A DNA stretch of 64,000 bases from JAOUEA01 sp963790335. Lineage in GTDB: Bacteria > Actinomycetota > UBA4738 > HRBIN12. The notes beneath the pieces were generated by a model. The model had not been told where the DNA came from and did no database searches. It saw only the letters and a list, made by a program, of their open reading frames with translations. Below are positions 8,035 through 20,913 of this stretch, piece after piece. The stretch lies in contig CAWBOB010000001.1 of assembly GCA_963790335.1 (NCBI GenBank), forward strand, positions 310,001 to 374,000, read 5' to 3'. The number at the start of each line of letters is the position of its first letter. The stretch's first letter is position 1. The position numbers were made by a program, and so were the translations under genes.

Positions 8035-8711
8035 CAGCTGTAGACGCCTCGCGACTGGTCGCGGATCACGTGGCCCTTGTCGAGCTCGATCACGCGCTTG
8101 CGCATCGCATCGACGATCGCCTGGTCGTGGGTGGCCATGACCACCGTGGTCCCGATGCGGTTCACCTTGTCGAGCAGCCGCATGATGTCGACGCTCGTGT
8201 TCGGATCGAGGTTGCCGGTGGGCTCATCGGCGAGCAGCACGAGGGGCCGGTTCACGCAGGCCCGCGCGATCGACACCCGCTGCTGCTCACCGCCGGAGAG
8301 CTCATCGGGGTAGTTGTTCAGCTTCTCCCCGAGCCCGACGTACTCGAGGATCTCCGGCACGCGCTGATCGATCACGTGCTTCTGCTTGCCGATGACCTCG
8401 AGCCCGAACGCCACGTTGTCGAACACCGTCTTGTCGGTCAGCAGCTTGTAGTCCTGGAAGACGGTGCCGACGTTGCGCCGGAGCTTCGGCACGTCCCACG
8501 ACGACATCTTGCTGAGGTTCTTGCCCCCGACGTAGATGTCGCCCTTGGTGATGTCCTCTTCCTTGAGCAGCAGGCGGATCATCGTGGACTTGCCGGAACC
8601 GGACTGTCCGACGATGAAGACGAACTCCCCCTTCTCCACCTCGACGCTGACGTCGGTGAGGGCCGTCACACCGTTCTTGTAGGTCTTCGTGACACGCTGA
8701 AGACTGATCAT
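8034..8711 (-). CDS. ftsE: Cell division ATP-binding protein FtsE
   Basis: A 225-residue ABC ATPase: Walker A GQSGSGKST (about residues 35-43), Q-loop FQDYKLL, signature LSGGEQQRVSIARA (about 139-152), Walker B VLLADEPTGNLDP and the H-loop histidine in MATHDQ. It partners with FtsX in the division ring. In many actinobacteria prfB lies immediately upstream; here two large genes separate them. A possible -10 (TAGGGT) and an AG-rich Shine-Dalgarno (GAGGTG) precede the ATG, so the ftsE-ftsX-smpB unit probably has its own promoter. Confidence 0.97.
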   Translation of the reverse strand: MISLQRVTKTYKNGVTALTDVSVEVEKGEFVFIVGQSGSGKSTMIRLLLKEEDITKGDIYVGGKNLSKMSSWDVPKLRRNVGTVFQDYKLLTDKTVFDNVAFGLEVIGKQKHVIDQRVPEILEYVGLGEKLNNYPDELSGGEQQRVSIARACVNRPLVLLADEPTGNLDPNTSVDIMRLLDKVNRIGTTVVMATHDQAIVDAMRKRVIELDKGHVIRDQSRGVYS

Positions 8712-8748
8712 CTACACCTCGGGAATGTGGGGAAGGAGGAACCGTGCC

Positions 8749-8754
8749 ACCCTA
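8749..8754 (-). promoter_or_regulatory. Candidate -10 (TAGGGT) for ftsE-ftsX-smpB
   Basis: On the minus strand TAGGGT lies about 38 bases before the ftsE ATG, and a GAGGTG Shine-Dalgarno lies between them. No clear -35. Confidence 0.35.
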
Positions 8755-8789
8755 TCAGACCCCCCGGAGCCGGCCGGGAGGCGACTCCG

Positions 8790-8795
8790 TAAGCT
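8790..8795 (+). promoter_or_regulatory. -10 element TAAGCT, leaderless, for the YfhO-like gene
   Basis: TAAGCT ends 7 bases before the ATG at 8803 and decides that start over the in-frame start codon further upstream. Confidence 0.45.
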
Positions 8796-8802
8796 GGCCG
8801 CC

Positions 8803-11260
8803 ATGGGGGCGAACGAGGCCGAGACGCTCGGCACGGCGGGCCGCGACACCGCCCCGCTCGCCCGTCGCGTGGCGGCGGCCTGCGTCGGACCCGCGCTCAT
8901 CGTGGCCGGCGTGCTCTTCGCGCTCCGCGGCTTCGTCTTCGCCGACCGCCTGAGCGACGGCCACCCCGACATCCTGACGTTCTGGCTGCCTCGATTCTCG
9001 TTCCTAGGGCGCTCGATCGCCGCCGGCCACGTGCCTCTGTGGAATCCGTTCGAGATGGCGGGCTCTCGCTACGCCGCCGACCCGCAGTCGGGCTGGCTCT
9101 CCTTGCTGCCGATGGGTCTGTTCTCCCAACTCACACCCGCCGTCGCGATGCGGGCCTTCATCGTGGCCAACCCGATCGTCGCCGGGCTCGGTCTGTTCTC
9201 GTTCCTTCGGCTCGAACGACTCTCGCGCACCGCGTCGACCGCGGGCGGGCTGTCGATCGCGATGCTGATGTCGAGCTCCGAGATCGCGATCTCGATGCCC
9301 TTCGCGGGAGCGATGGCCTGGTCGTGCGTCACCCTGGCCGGCGCGGCCGGCTACCGACGAGCATCGAGCTGGTCGGCACGGCTCGGCTGGATCGCGATCG
9401 CCGGTCTCGGCTGGTCGCAGGTGGCCGCCGCGCACCTGAGCCACGGCCTCGTGGTGTGCACCGCCCTCCTCATCGCCTACCTGGCGGCGGGGGCCGTGAC
9501 GGACGTGCGCACGTCGCGGGTCCGCCCGCTCGCCGCCGCCGGTCGCGCCCTGGCGTTCGTCGCCGCCCTGCCCCTGCTCTCGCTCGCCGTGGTGCTGCCG
9601 CACATCGCGGCGATCCAGGCGTCGAGCCTGGCTGCCGGATACGAGCGCCTCGGCGACGCCCTCGGCTCGCTCGGCGGCAGCGACGCCGGGTCTCTCCAGA
9701 CCAACGGCGTGTGGGCGGCATGGCCGCTGGCGTTCGGCGCGGCGCCCGGCGCGTACGCGGGGGCGACGATGCTCCTGGGCGCCCTGCTCGCCCTGCGGGC
9801 GCGACGTCGCAGGGCGCTCACGTGGGCGTTCGCAGGGTCGCTCGTGCTCGCGTGGCTGCTGATGCTCGACGTCGTGGTGTCGTCGCCGTGGGTACGTGAG
9901 GTCGTGCTGGGGATGCCGTTCGGCGACGTCTACCTGCACAACCCCGGGCGCATGCGGTACATCGCCGTGATCGCGTTGCCGGTGCTCGGCGCGGTGGGCA
10001 TCCAGGGCCTGCTCGACGAACCCCTGACCGCACGCGCAGCGCGCCGATGGCTCGTGGCCGGCACGGTGCTCTGGCTCGGCGTGCCGCTCGCCGCGCTCGC
10101 GAACCCCCTCTACTTCGTGTTGCTCGTGTTCGGGCTCGTGGGCGGCTGGCTGTCACTGTCGCGCCTCGCGACCGGAGCGGTGAGCCGGGCAGGCTCAGGC
10201 CGTGGTGGCGGTGCTGGCCGTCGAGCTCGCCGTGAGCGCCCTGGTGTCGCAGCTCACCCCGCCCGGCCACACGGTGGAGCTGAACCTCGAGGCCGGCGCA
10301 CACCCCAACCTGGTGCCCCAGCCCCTGCCGCTGCCGCGCGTCGATGCGTCGGCGTTCACCACGCCGACCACGTTCGTGCCCCGCCTGATGGCGACGCACG
10401 ACCGCTACCTCACGTGGGCGCCCCCGGCTTCCTCGTTCGAGAAGGGCTACCTCTTCATGCAGCTCCAGCCCGACTGGCCGGCGCTCGCGATGGAACGCGG
10501 AAGCCTGTTCGGCGTACACGACGCCCTCGGCTACAACCCCGTGCAGCTCCGCCGCTACTGGAGCTTCGTGCGTGCGCGCACACCGCTGCCCGTCTTCTAC
10601 AACGCTGCGGTGGTCGATCTGCCGACCCCGCGAGACGTCCGGCTGCTCGGCGTGCGCTACCTGGTCGTCCCGACAGGCGTGCCGGCGCCCCTCGCCGGCA
10701 TGCTCGTCGACCGTGCCGACGGCTACGACCTCGTCGAGCTGGAAGGAGCTCAGCAGCGAGCGTCGGTCGTCAGCGACTTCCGCATCGTGGAGAGCGCCGC
10801 CGACGCTCTGCGGGCCGTCATCATGCCCACGTCGTTCGACCCCGCCCGCACCGCGGTGCTCGAGCGCGATCCCGGCATCGAGCCCGCGTCCGGCGCGACG
10901 CCGGGAGCGGCGGCCTACTCGGAGACTCGGCCCGAGCAGGCATCGATCGAGGTGACGGCGGCGGCCCCTTCGATCGTCGTCGTGCGCACGTCGTTCGACG
11001 AGGGATGGAGCGCCACGGTCGACGGTCTGCCCACGCCCCTTCTGCCCGTCGACGGCTTCCTGCAAGGCGTGGCCGTCACGGCGGGCGAGCACCGGGTCGA
11101 GTTGACCTATCGCGACGAGGCGGTGACCCGCGGGGTGCAACTCGGCGCCGCCGCGTGGCTGCTGCTCGGCGCCGGTGGCGCGATCGCGCTCCTCATCGAG
11201 CGCCGGCGAGCTCGGCCTCGCGCGACGGCGGCGCCGCGTCGAGGTGCCGGCGGCCGATGA
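8803..11260 (+). CDS. YfhO/glycosyltransferase-like polytopic membrane protein, one frame break
   Basis: A protein of about 819 residues with some twelve predicted hydrophobic segments. The first helix (ALIVAGVLFALRGFVFA) is followed by a loop with GHPDILTFWLPRFSFLG and HVPLWNPFEMAGSRYAADPQ, characteristic of YfhO-like and GT-C-type membrane enzymes acting on lipid-linked sugars. Near 10190 the frame shifts by one base: frame 1 turns Arg/Pro-rich while frame 2 continues with VVAVLAVELAVSALVSQLTP and ends in a soluble domain (VVVRTSFDEGWSATVDG) and a last helix, as in YfhO proteins. YfhO in firmicutes helps glycosylate lipoteichoic acid; the substrate here is unknown. The gene ends 68 bases inside the opposite gene. 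Confidence 0.7.
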
Positions 11261-13207
11261 CGAAGGCGAGCCCGTAGGCGATGGCGACGACGGCGAGCAG
11301 CAATCGATAGCCCGTGGCGATGGCCACGTACTCCAGCACACCCCCGAGCATGGCGCCCAGCAGGTTGGCGCCGAAGGCGACGGTCGACGCACCGACGCTG
11401 CGGAACCGCTGGGCGAAGATCAGGTTGGCCACGAACACCGGCGCGAACGCGAGCGCCGTGCTCGCCAGGAACCGCAGGCCGACCGGGAGGCCGAGCAGCA
11501 CGTCGGGGGGCACGAGCCAGGCGACGACCAGGCATCCGAGCAGCACGAGGTACATCACCCACGGCGACGGCAGCCGTATCCGTCGCGCGACCTCGACGGC
11601 CGCGAGCACGGCGAGCAGGATGCCGGCGAACACGAGCGAGTTCACGAACCACGTCGTACCGAACAAGAGCGCGAACTGCACGACGTTCTTCGTCTCGAGC
11701 AGCAGGAACGCCGCCCCCATGCAGAACAGGTCGGCGTACGGGCGCATGCGCGTCAGCGGCGCCCCCGATGCCCACCGCACCACCAGCGAGCGAGGCCAGC
11801 ACGATGGCGCCGAGCCACCACAGGTAGAACGCCGGGATGAAGCGGCCGGTCACGTACGGGAACGGCCGGTCGTCGGTGGAGGGATCCGGCACCTCGCCCG
11901 CCGGCTTCCACGGCGTCTCGCAGGCGATGTCCGCCGGCGCTCTCCCGATCGTCAGCACCGACTGCTGGCGCGGGCCCGAGACGGCCACACCGTCGTCGAA
12001 GCACGGGTCGTGGCCGAAGACCTCACGCATGGTGCCCGCGTAGCGTGCGAACACGTCGGCGCGGTAGTAGTTGTACATCGCGTAGACGCCGCCCGGGGCC
12101 AGGTGCTCCCGCACCGAGGCCATCGCTTCGGTGGTGAACAGGTAGCTCTCGAGCCGCAGCGATCCCTGGCCGCTCACGAGGGTCAGCGAGTCGGGAAGGG
12201 CGAACAGGATGAGGTCGTACCGCTCGTCGCTGCGCTCCAGGAACGCACGCCCGTCGTCGATGTGCGGACTGACGCGGGGGTCCTGGTAGGGATGCGCCGG
12301 ATGCAGCTCGCTGCCGGCCCGCTGCAAGCGAGGATCGATCTCCACGGCGTCCACGTGGTCGGCGCCACGATCCAACGCGAGCGCGACATCGTTGCCGTTG
12401 CCGGCTCCGACGATCAGCACCGAACCCGGTGGCCGCTCGAGGTGGGAGTACGGTTTCGAGTAGAAGGCCGCATCGACCTCCGCGAGTTCCAGCATCGATT
12501 GATGTGGCAGCGAGTTGACCCGGATGGGGATGCGCCCGTCGCGCTCCGCGTACACGGAGACCCGGTAGTACGGCGACCACACGTCGGTCGATGCGAGCGA
12601 GCCGAGGCCCAGCACGATGACGGCGGCGGCCACCGCGACCCGTCCACCCGCGTACGCCGTCGTCGGCGCGAGCCCGAGGAAGCAGATGCCGAGCACGACA
12701 CCCCACACGAGCGGTCCCGCGCTCAGGAACGACAGGGCCGAGAACGCGACGATGCCGAGCAGGCTGCCGGCGATGTCGAGCCGGTATGCCTCGAGGGGTT
12801 CGAACCGCTCGAAGAGCTCGGCGACCCCGCGCGCGATACAGGCCATGACCCACGCCGCTCCCAGGAACAACACGGGCAGCACGAGCCACGTCGGGGGCGC
12901 CGGCAGTCCGAACACGGTCTCGAGCGCGCGCTCCTGACCGAAACCCTTGGTGACCCGGAGCGTGAAGACCACACCGGCGAACAGGGCGAACGAGGCCGGC
13001 GCCAGGCGGAACGAGAAGCGACCGCTCCGAGAGCCGATGAAGCCCACGCCGATGCCGAGGAAGCTCGCGAGCAGGATGAAGTTGGTGAAGTAGGCGACGT
13101 AGATCTGGTAGGCAGCGACCCAGCGGATCGAGCGCGAGCTCCGCGAACAGCATCACGAAGCTCGCGAGCACCAGCCGGAAGCGGTCCGACCCCACGATGC
13201 CCTTCAC
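11193..13207 (-). CDS. Membrane-embedded spermidine-synthase-like protein, two frame breaks
   Basis: About 671 residues: an N-terminal bundle of six or so membrane helices, a central SAM-binding spermidine synthase-like domain (VLIVGAGNGNDVALALDRGA, VDAVEIDPRL, DDGRAFLERSDERYDLILFALPDS) and a C-terminal helix bundle. The GTG at 13207 overlaps the prfB stop (GTGA). The frame breaks near 13125 (an extra base in a GAGCTCGCGCTCG stretch; after it the frame reads IRWVAAYQIYVAYFTNFILL) and near 11780 (continuing VRWASGAPLTRMRPYADLF). Members of this fused family are common in actinobacteria and often lack proven polyamine synthase activity; the acceptor is unknown. It is translationally coupled to prfB but has no evident link to translation. 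Confidence 0.75.
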
Positions 13208-14323
13208 GCCGGCGTGCCGCTTTCGGCAGCCCGACGTCGGAGCTCCGCCTCGATGAAGCGGTCGATGTCGCCGTCGAGCACCCGCTGTGGGTCGCCGACC
13301 TCCTCGTCGGTGCGGTGGTCCTTGACCATCTGGTACGGCGCCAGCACGTACGAGCGGATCTGTGAGCCGAAGTCCACCGCCTTGCGCTCGCCTCTGATCG
13401 TTTCCATCTCCTGCTCGCGCTCGAGGCGCTCCAGCTCGGCCAGCCGCGCCTTGAGGATGCGCATCGCGACGGCCCGGTTCTGCAGCTGCGAGCGTTCGTT
13501 CTGGCACGCCGCCACGAGCCCGGTCGGGAGGTGGGTGATGCGCACCGCCGAGTCCGTGGTGTTCACCGACTGACCCCCCGGACCACTCGAGCGGTAGACG
13601 TCGATCCGCAGCTCGTCGGGTGGGATCTCGATGTCCTCCTCGGCGGCCTCCTCGAGCATGGGGATCACGTCGAGCGAGGCGAACGAGGTGTGCCGGCGCT
13701 TCTGCCCGTCGAACGGGCTGATGCGCACGAGCCGATGCACCCCGCGTTCGGCGGAGAGCAGTCCGTAGACGTTCGTGCCGCTCACGGTGAAGGTGGCCGA
13801 CTTGATGCCGGCCTCGTCGCCGTGCTGGATGTCGTCGACCTCGGCCCGGAATCCTTCACGCTCTGCCCACCGGGTGTACATGCGGAGCAGCATCTCGGCC
13901 CAGTCCTGGCTCTCGGTGCCTCCGGCACCCGCGTTGATGGTGGCGATCGCGTCGGACGCGTCGTAGTCGCCCGACAGGAGCGCGGCGAGCTCGAGCCTGT
14001 CGACATCGGTAGAGAGCTCGGTGACCGACCTTGCGAGCTCCTGCTCGAGCTCGGCATCGGAACCGTCGGCGAGCAGCTCGTCGATCGCGAGGGCATCGTC
14101 GACGCGAGCGAAGAGGCCGTCGTAGCGATCGACCTCGGTCCTCAGTCGCGAGAGCTTCGACGTGATCTGCTGCGCGCGCTGCTGGTCGTCCCACAAGGCG
14201 GGATCGCTCGCCTGGGTCGCGAGCTCAGCGGATCGGGCGCGCTTGCCGTCGACGTCAAAGGAACTCCTTGGCGGCCAGGACGCGCTCACGCAGCTTGTGG
14301 AGACGCTCAGTGTGCTCGCTCAT
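13204..14323 (-). CDS. prfB: Peptide chain release factor 2, with programmed +1 frameshift
   Basis: RF2 of 372 residues recognising UGA and UAA. The zero frame starts at ATG 14323 (MSEHTERLHKLRERVLAAKE) and reaches TTC CTT TGA C; the TGA at 14255-14257 is read through by +1 shifting on CTT, with an internal AAGGAG Shine-Dalgarno-like stretch just upstream, the classical RF2 autoregulation site. The +1 frame continues DVDGKRARSAELA and carries the GGQ loop (RSSGPGGQSVNTTDSAVR, about residues 245-262) and a codon-recognition segment in domain 2. The gene is coupled to the spermidine-synthase-like gene downstream (GTGA), not directly to ftsE. Confidence 0.96.
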
Positions 14324-14356
14324 CGCGCCGGGCATCGTAGCAGCGGCCCCATGCGC

Positions 14357-14362
14357 TACGGT
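14357..14362 (+). promoter_or_regulatory. -10 element TACGGT, leaderless, for the GNAT gene
   Basis: TACGGT ends 7 bases before the ATG at 14370 and supports that start. Confidence 0.45.
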
Positions 14363-14369
14363 CCTGGCC

Positions 14370-14831
14370 ATGATCCGCCCCCTCGAACCCGAGCTCGACG
14401 CGGTGTCGTGCGACGCGATCGTCGCGGGATTGCCGCTGTGGTTCGGCGATCTCGATGGCATCGCGGGATGTTCGGCGGCTGTACGCACGCATGACGGGCT
14501 CGCCGCGATCGACGACGGCGAGGTCATCGGCTTCCTCACCTATGAGCACCGCCCGGCGGCAACCTGCGAGATCACCTGGATGGCGGTGTGTGCCGATCGT
14601 CACAGGCGCGGGGTCGGCTCGAAGCTGATCTCCGCGCTGCCGCGCGCTGTGCCCGGAGCGGGGATGATCTGGGTCAAGACGCTCTCGGACCGAGACGGCG
14701 ACCCCGGGTCGGAATACGCAGCCACCCGCCGGTTCTACCGGGCTCGCGGATTTCGCCCGATGGCCGAGCTCGACATCTGGGGGCCCGACAACCCGTGCCA
14801 GCTCCTCGGGAAGCGCATCAGACCACACTGA
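14370..14831 (+). CDS. GNAT family N-acetyltransferase
   Basis: A 153-residue acetyltransferase. The acetyl-CoA binding segment VCADRHRRGVGSKLISAL (about residues 74-91) carries the R-x-x-G-x-G/A-type loop, preceded by the ITWMAV beta strand; the late FYRARGFRPMAELDIWGPDNPC matches the C-terminal strands of the fold. The substrate is unknown. It converges on secA, with only nine bases between the two stop codons. A leaderless -10 box supports the start. Confidence 0.85.
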   Translation: MIRPLEPELDAVSCDAIVAGLPLWFGDLDGIAGCSAAVRTHDGLAAIDDGEVIGFLTYEHRPAATCEITWMAVCADRHRRGVGSKLISALPRAVPGAGMIWVKTLSDRDGDPGSEYAATRRFYRARGFRPMAELDIWGPDNPCQLLGKRIRPH

Positions 14832-14840
14832 GGACCAGGG

Positions 14841-17564
<2,724 letters not shown>

Positions 17565-17610
17565 ACCGATCCCTTCGGCACCGAGGACGTCGAACGGTCA
17601 GCCTTCGATT

Positions 17611-18042
17611 CTATCGGCCCTGCGGTTCACGCCTGGACCTCGCTGCATCGTGGTTCTGACGAACCATGCCGACCACTCGGTCGAATCCGAGCCGTTCGTA
17701 GAACCCGCCGGTGTCCTCGTCACAGCACAGGTACACCCCGTAGATCGGCTCGACGGCTCGGGAGATGCGACGAACGAGCTCGCTTCCGATTCCACGGCCA
17801 CGATGGCTGGTAACGACCTCCACGAGCGGGATGAACGCGAAGAGTGCATGGTCGGTGAGGGCAGTCGCGAAGCCCACGAGCCGCCGGCCCTCGAAGGCCA
17901 GCACGCACGCATCCGCGCCGGTGATCGCTCCGAGGCACCGCTCGGGAGCGGGAGCAGCTCGCCATCCGTCGAAGAACGTGGCGAGATCGTCGAGGGTCAG
18001 CTCTGCCGGGTCGTCGACGAAAGTGATCGCGTCTCAGGACAT
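17611..18042 (-). CDS. GNAT family N-acetyltransferase, start uncertain (in-frame TGA at codon 3)
   Basis: The readable GNAT fold runs from DAITFVDDPAELTLDDLATF through VLAFEGRRLVGFATAL to the acetyl-CoA loop SHRGRGIGSELVRR and FYERLGFDRVVGMVRQ. The only ATG placed to include the N-terminal strand is at 18042, but its third codon is TGA (18034-18036). A shorter start exists (GTG 17904) and would remove the first strand and helix of the fold. Either the TGA is a sequence error, another start is used, or the gene is inactive. It lies just after the acetolactate-synthase-like gene in the same direction. Substrate unknown. Confidence 0.5.
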
Positions 18043-18047
18043 GCGGC

Positions 18048-19698
18048 TCAGATCGGATCGGTGAGCGCGCCGAGGCGCTCGATCAGGCGGGCGTTCTCGG
18101 CGTAGTCGATGGGGCACGCGACGATCGAGACGGCGTCGTCGGCGAGCGCCTTCCGCAGCGTCGGCGCGAGTTCATCGGCGGCGCCGATCGCGTACCCCTT
18201 GGCGCCGAAGCTCTGCGCGAGCGTCACGAAATCGGGGTTCGTGAACGAGACGGCGGCCTGCCGGCCGAAGTGGATGTCCTGCTTCCAGCCGATCAACCCG
18301 TACCCGCCGTCGACCCAGATCAGCACGACGATGTGGAAACCCTCTCGCACGGCGGTCTCGATCTCGGCCATGCTCATCGCGAACGCGCCGTCACCCATGA
18401 CGGCGAGCACCTTGCGGTCGGGGTACACGAGCTTCGCTGCGATCGCGCCCGGCAATGAGAAGGCCATCGTGGCGAGACCGTTCGAGATCAAGCAGGTGTT
18501 CGGTCGGAACGTGGGGTACAGGCGAGCCATCCACATCTTCACGGCGCCCGTGTCGCACAGCACGATGTCGTCATCGGCGAGCACCGAGCGGATGTCATGC
18601 ACGGCACGCGCCGGCGCGAGCGGGAACGCATCCGTCGGTCGCGCCTCGCTCCAACTCCTGCCCCACGAGGTCGCGCACGGGGACGATCTCAGTCCTGGCC
18701 GCATGCATGTCGGTCGCTTCGCCGATCGCATCGAGGGTCTCGCCGATGTCGCCCTGCAAGCCCACCGTGAGGGTGTAGTTCGCATCGACCTCAGCGACCG
18801 TGCGATGCACGTGCACGATCTGCTTGTCGGCGAGCGGATTCCATCGCGCCGGCGAGTACTCGACCAGGTCGTAGCCGACGGCCACGACGACGTCGGCGCG
18901 GTCGAACCCGAAGTTCGCGTAGTCCTTCACCATGAAACCGATCGTGCCGAGCGCGTGCGGATGGTCGTCGGGAAACACGCCCTTGCCGAGGAACGTCGTG
19001 GCCACCGGCACGTGGAGGCGCTCGCTGAACCGCGCGAGCGCGGCGGTCGCCCTGTCGCGCGCGACGCCCGGGCCGGCGAGCACCACCGGATGCTCCGCCC
19101 GTGCAAGCACGTGCGCCGCGCGATGCACCTGGCCCTCGTCGGGCGCCGGGTCGACCGGTGTGTTCACCCCGAGCACGGGCGCGTCGGTCTCGCGCTCGGC
19201 GACATCCTCAGGCAGTACGAGGAAGGTGGCCCCCGGCGGCTCGGTGGTCGCTTGCTTGAAGGCCTTGCGGACCATCTCGGGGGCGGCGCCACCAACCGTG
19301 ACCATGTCGCCCCACTTCGTGATCGGCCGGAACAGCGACACGATGTCGACGAACTGGTGCGACTGCTTGTAGATGCGGTCGAGACTCGCCTGCGCGGTGA
19401 TGGCCACGAGCGGGTGGGCGTCGAGCTGGGCGTTCGCGATGCCGAGCATCAGGTTGATCGCGCCCGGTCCGAGGGTCGCGAGGCACACGCCCGGCTTGCC
19501 GGTGAGGGCGCCATACGTGTCGGCCATGAACGCCGCGCCACGCTCGTCGCGCGTCGTGATGAACCGGATCGAGGAGTCGGCAAGTGCGTCGACGAGGTGC
19601 AGGTTCTCCTCGCCGGGAAGTCCGAACACGACCTCGACGCCCTCGTTCTCGAGGCATTCAACGATCGCTCGCGCGACCGATCGGGTGCTTGGGCTCAT
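18048..19698 (-). CDS. Acetolactate synthase-like thiamine-diphosphate enzyme, one frame break
   Basis: About 549 residues of the TPP-dependent acetolactate synthase/pyruvate decarboxylase superfamily. The N-terminal domain has GLPGEENLHLVDAL with the catalytic glutamate, the central domain VVLAGPGVARDRATAALARF, and the C-terminal domain the TPP/Mg segment GDGAFAMSMAEIETAVREGF. The lack of FAD-domain hallmarks I would expect in the biosynthetic enzyme, and the single-subunit context without ilvN, favour a catabolic AlsS-type role, but substrate assignment is tentative. The frame breaks by one base near 18645 between the central and C-terminal domains. Start ATG 19698 is preceded by TACGCT 6 bases upstream (leaderless). 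Confidence 0.75.
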
Positions 19699-19704
19699 GG
19701 TCGC

Positions 19705-19710
19705 AGCGTA
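19705..19710 (-). promoter_or_regulatory. -10 element TACGCT, leaderless, for the acetolactate-synthase-like gene
   Basis: On the minus strand TACGCT ends 6 bases before the ATG at 19698. Confidence 0.45.
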
Positions 19711-19723
19711 GCGGAGGAGTCGA

Positions 19724-20209
19724 TCAGATCCCCGGCTCCACGACCTGGCGAGTGAGCTGGGCGTGCCCCACGTGCTCGGCCAGATGGGCGAGGGCATGCT
19801 GCAGCGCCCAGGCTGCCGTCACGGGTTCATGGTCCCCGGGATCGAGCCCGTCGAACCGCCACGACGGGATGCCGGTGCTCGCCGGCTCGAACGTGGCCGC
19901 TGCGTCGAGGATCGCCCGGCATTCACCGGCCGTGGCATCGAACCAGGTCAGGAAGTCGTCGGCATCGTCGACGACCACTCGGAACTCGGCCGGTCTGTCC
20001 CGAGGCGGCGGCTCGGCGCCGGTCGCGAGGCTGAGCCAGGATCGCGTGCTATGCAGGGCGTGGGTCACGAGCACGGCCAGCCCGTTCGTATCGTCGCCGG
20101 CGGGTCGAAGGTTCAGCTCCTCGGCTGAGGAGCCGTCGACGGCCTTGCGGAGCTCGGCGAGCGAATCGTCAAGGATGTCGCGCGCTGCATCGATCGTCGC
20201 GTCGGCCAC
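19724..20209 (-). CDS. DinB/mycothiol-dependent maleylpyruvate isomerase-like helical protein
   Basis: A 161-residue four-helix-bundle protein of the DinB/DUF664 type: HALHSTRSWLSLATG near residue 50 and HALAHLAEHVGHAQLTRQ near the C terminus carry the histidines that form the metal site in this superfamily. Such proteins often use mycothiol or bacillithiol as cosubstrate in actinobacteria; the reaction here is unknown. The GTG at 20209 is two bases from the stop of the response regulator, so the two are probably cotranscribed. The frame is open further upstream, but that part is antiparallel to nothing recognisable and lies inside the regulator gene. Confidence 0.7.
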   Translation of the reverse strand: MADATIDAARDILDDSLAELRKAVDGSSAEELNLRPAGDDTNGLAVLVTHALHSTRSWLSLATGAEPPPRDRPAEFRVVVDDADDFLTWFDATAGECRAILDAAATFEPASTGIPSWRFDGLDPGDHEPVTAAWALQHALAHLAEHVGHAQLTRQVVEPGI

Positions 20210-20211
20210 GA

Positions 20212-20898
20212 CTACGAGATCTCGATCATCTTCTCGCGCACCGCGTACACGACCGCTTCCATGCGTGAATGCAGGTGCAGCTTCTCGAGGATGTTCCGGA
20301 TGTGGTTCTTCACCGTGTTCTCGCTGATGAACAGTTGCTTGGCGATGTCGCGGTTGTTGAGGCCCTGCGCCACGAGACGCAGCACCTCCATCTCGCGGTC
20401 GGTGAGCCGTGGGGCCGGCATGCGCGGCTGCTCCTGGGCCGATTTCGAGATCGCGGCGAACTCGGACAGGAGCTTCGACGCCATGCTCGGGGAGATGCGA
20501 GACTGCCCGGCCCACACGCTGCGGATCGCGTCGGAGACCTCCTCGATCGGGATCTCCTTGAGCAGGTAGCCGCTGGCGCCGGCCTTGATCGCGTCGTAGA
20601 GGTCGCCCTCCTCGTCGCTGATCGTGAGCATCAGGATCTTGCAGTGCGGCAGCAGTTCCTTGATCTGACCGGCAGCCTCGATGCCGGATCGCTTGGGCAT
20701 GCGCACGTCCATCAGCACGACATCGGGCATGGTCTCCTGAGCCCGCTCGACCGCCTCGGCGCCGTCGGACGCCTCACCGACCATCTCGATGTCGGGCTCA
20801 TGCTGGAGCACCATCTCGAGCCCGCGCCGGAACAAGGCATGGTCGTCGACCACCATCACCCGGAGCTTCTCGGGCGTTTCGCTCGGATCCTTGGTCAC
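20212..20898 (-). CDS. NarL/FixJ-type response regulator
   Basis: A 228-residue two-component response regulator. The receiver domain has VVDDHALFRRGLE (acidic pocket), phosphoacceptor aspartate in VLMDVRMPKRSG (about residue 64), the conserved LTISDEE and lysine in YLLKEIP. The C-terminal LuxR HTH is LTDREMEVLRLVAQGLNNRDIAKQLFISENTVKNHIRNI (seen about residues 163-201, in two parts). No histidine kinase is encoded in the window, so it is an orphan locally. GTG start, followed by the DinB-like gene. Confidence 0.93.
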   Translation of the reverse strand: MTKDPSETPEKLRVMVVDDHALFRRGLEMVLQHEPDIEMVGEASDGAEAVERAQETMPDVVLMDVRMPKRSGIEAAGQIKELLPHCKILMLTISDEEGDLYDAIKAGASGYLLKEIPIEEVSDAIRSVWAGQSRISPSMASKLLSEFAAISKSAQEQPRMPAPRLTDREMEVLRLVAQGLNNRDIAKQLFISENTVKNHIRNILEKLHLHSRMEAVVYAVREKMIEIS

Positions 20899-20913
20899 CG
20901 GTCCCCCTCGGTT

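Noticed and set aside
6484..8043. Plus-strand 519-codon frame over smpB and ftsX
   Set aside because: Shadow of smpB, ftsX and part of tmRNA.
8725..11277. 850-codon frame as one intact membrane protein
   Set aside because: After about residue 490 it becomes Arg/Pro-rich, while a different frame continues the expected helices and outer domain.
14255..14257. prfB disrupted by a premature stop
   Set aside because: The TGA is part of the CTT TGA C programmed frameshift with an upstream Shine-Dalgarno-like sequence.
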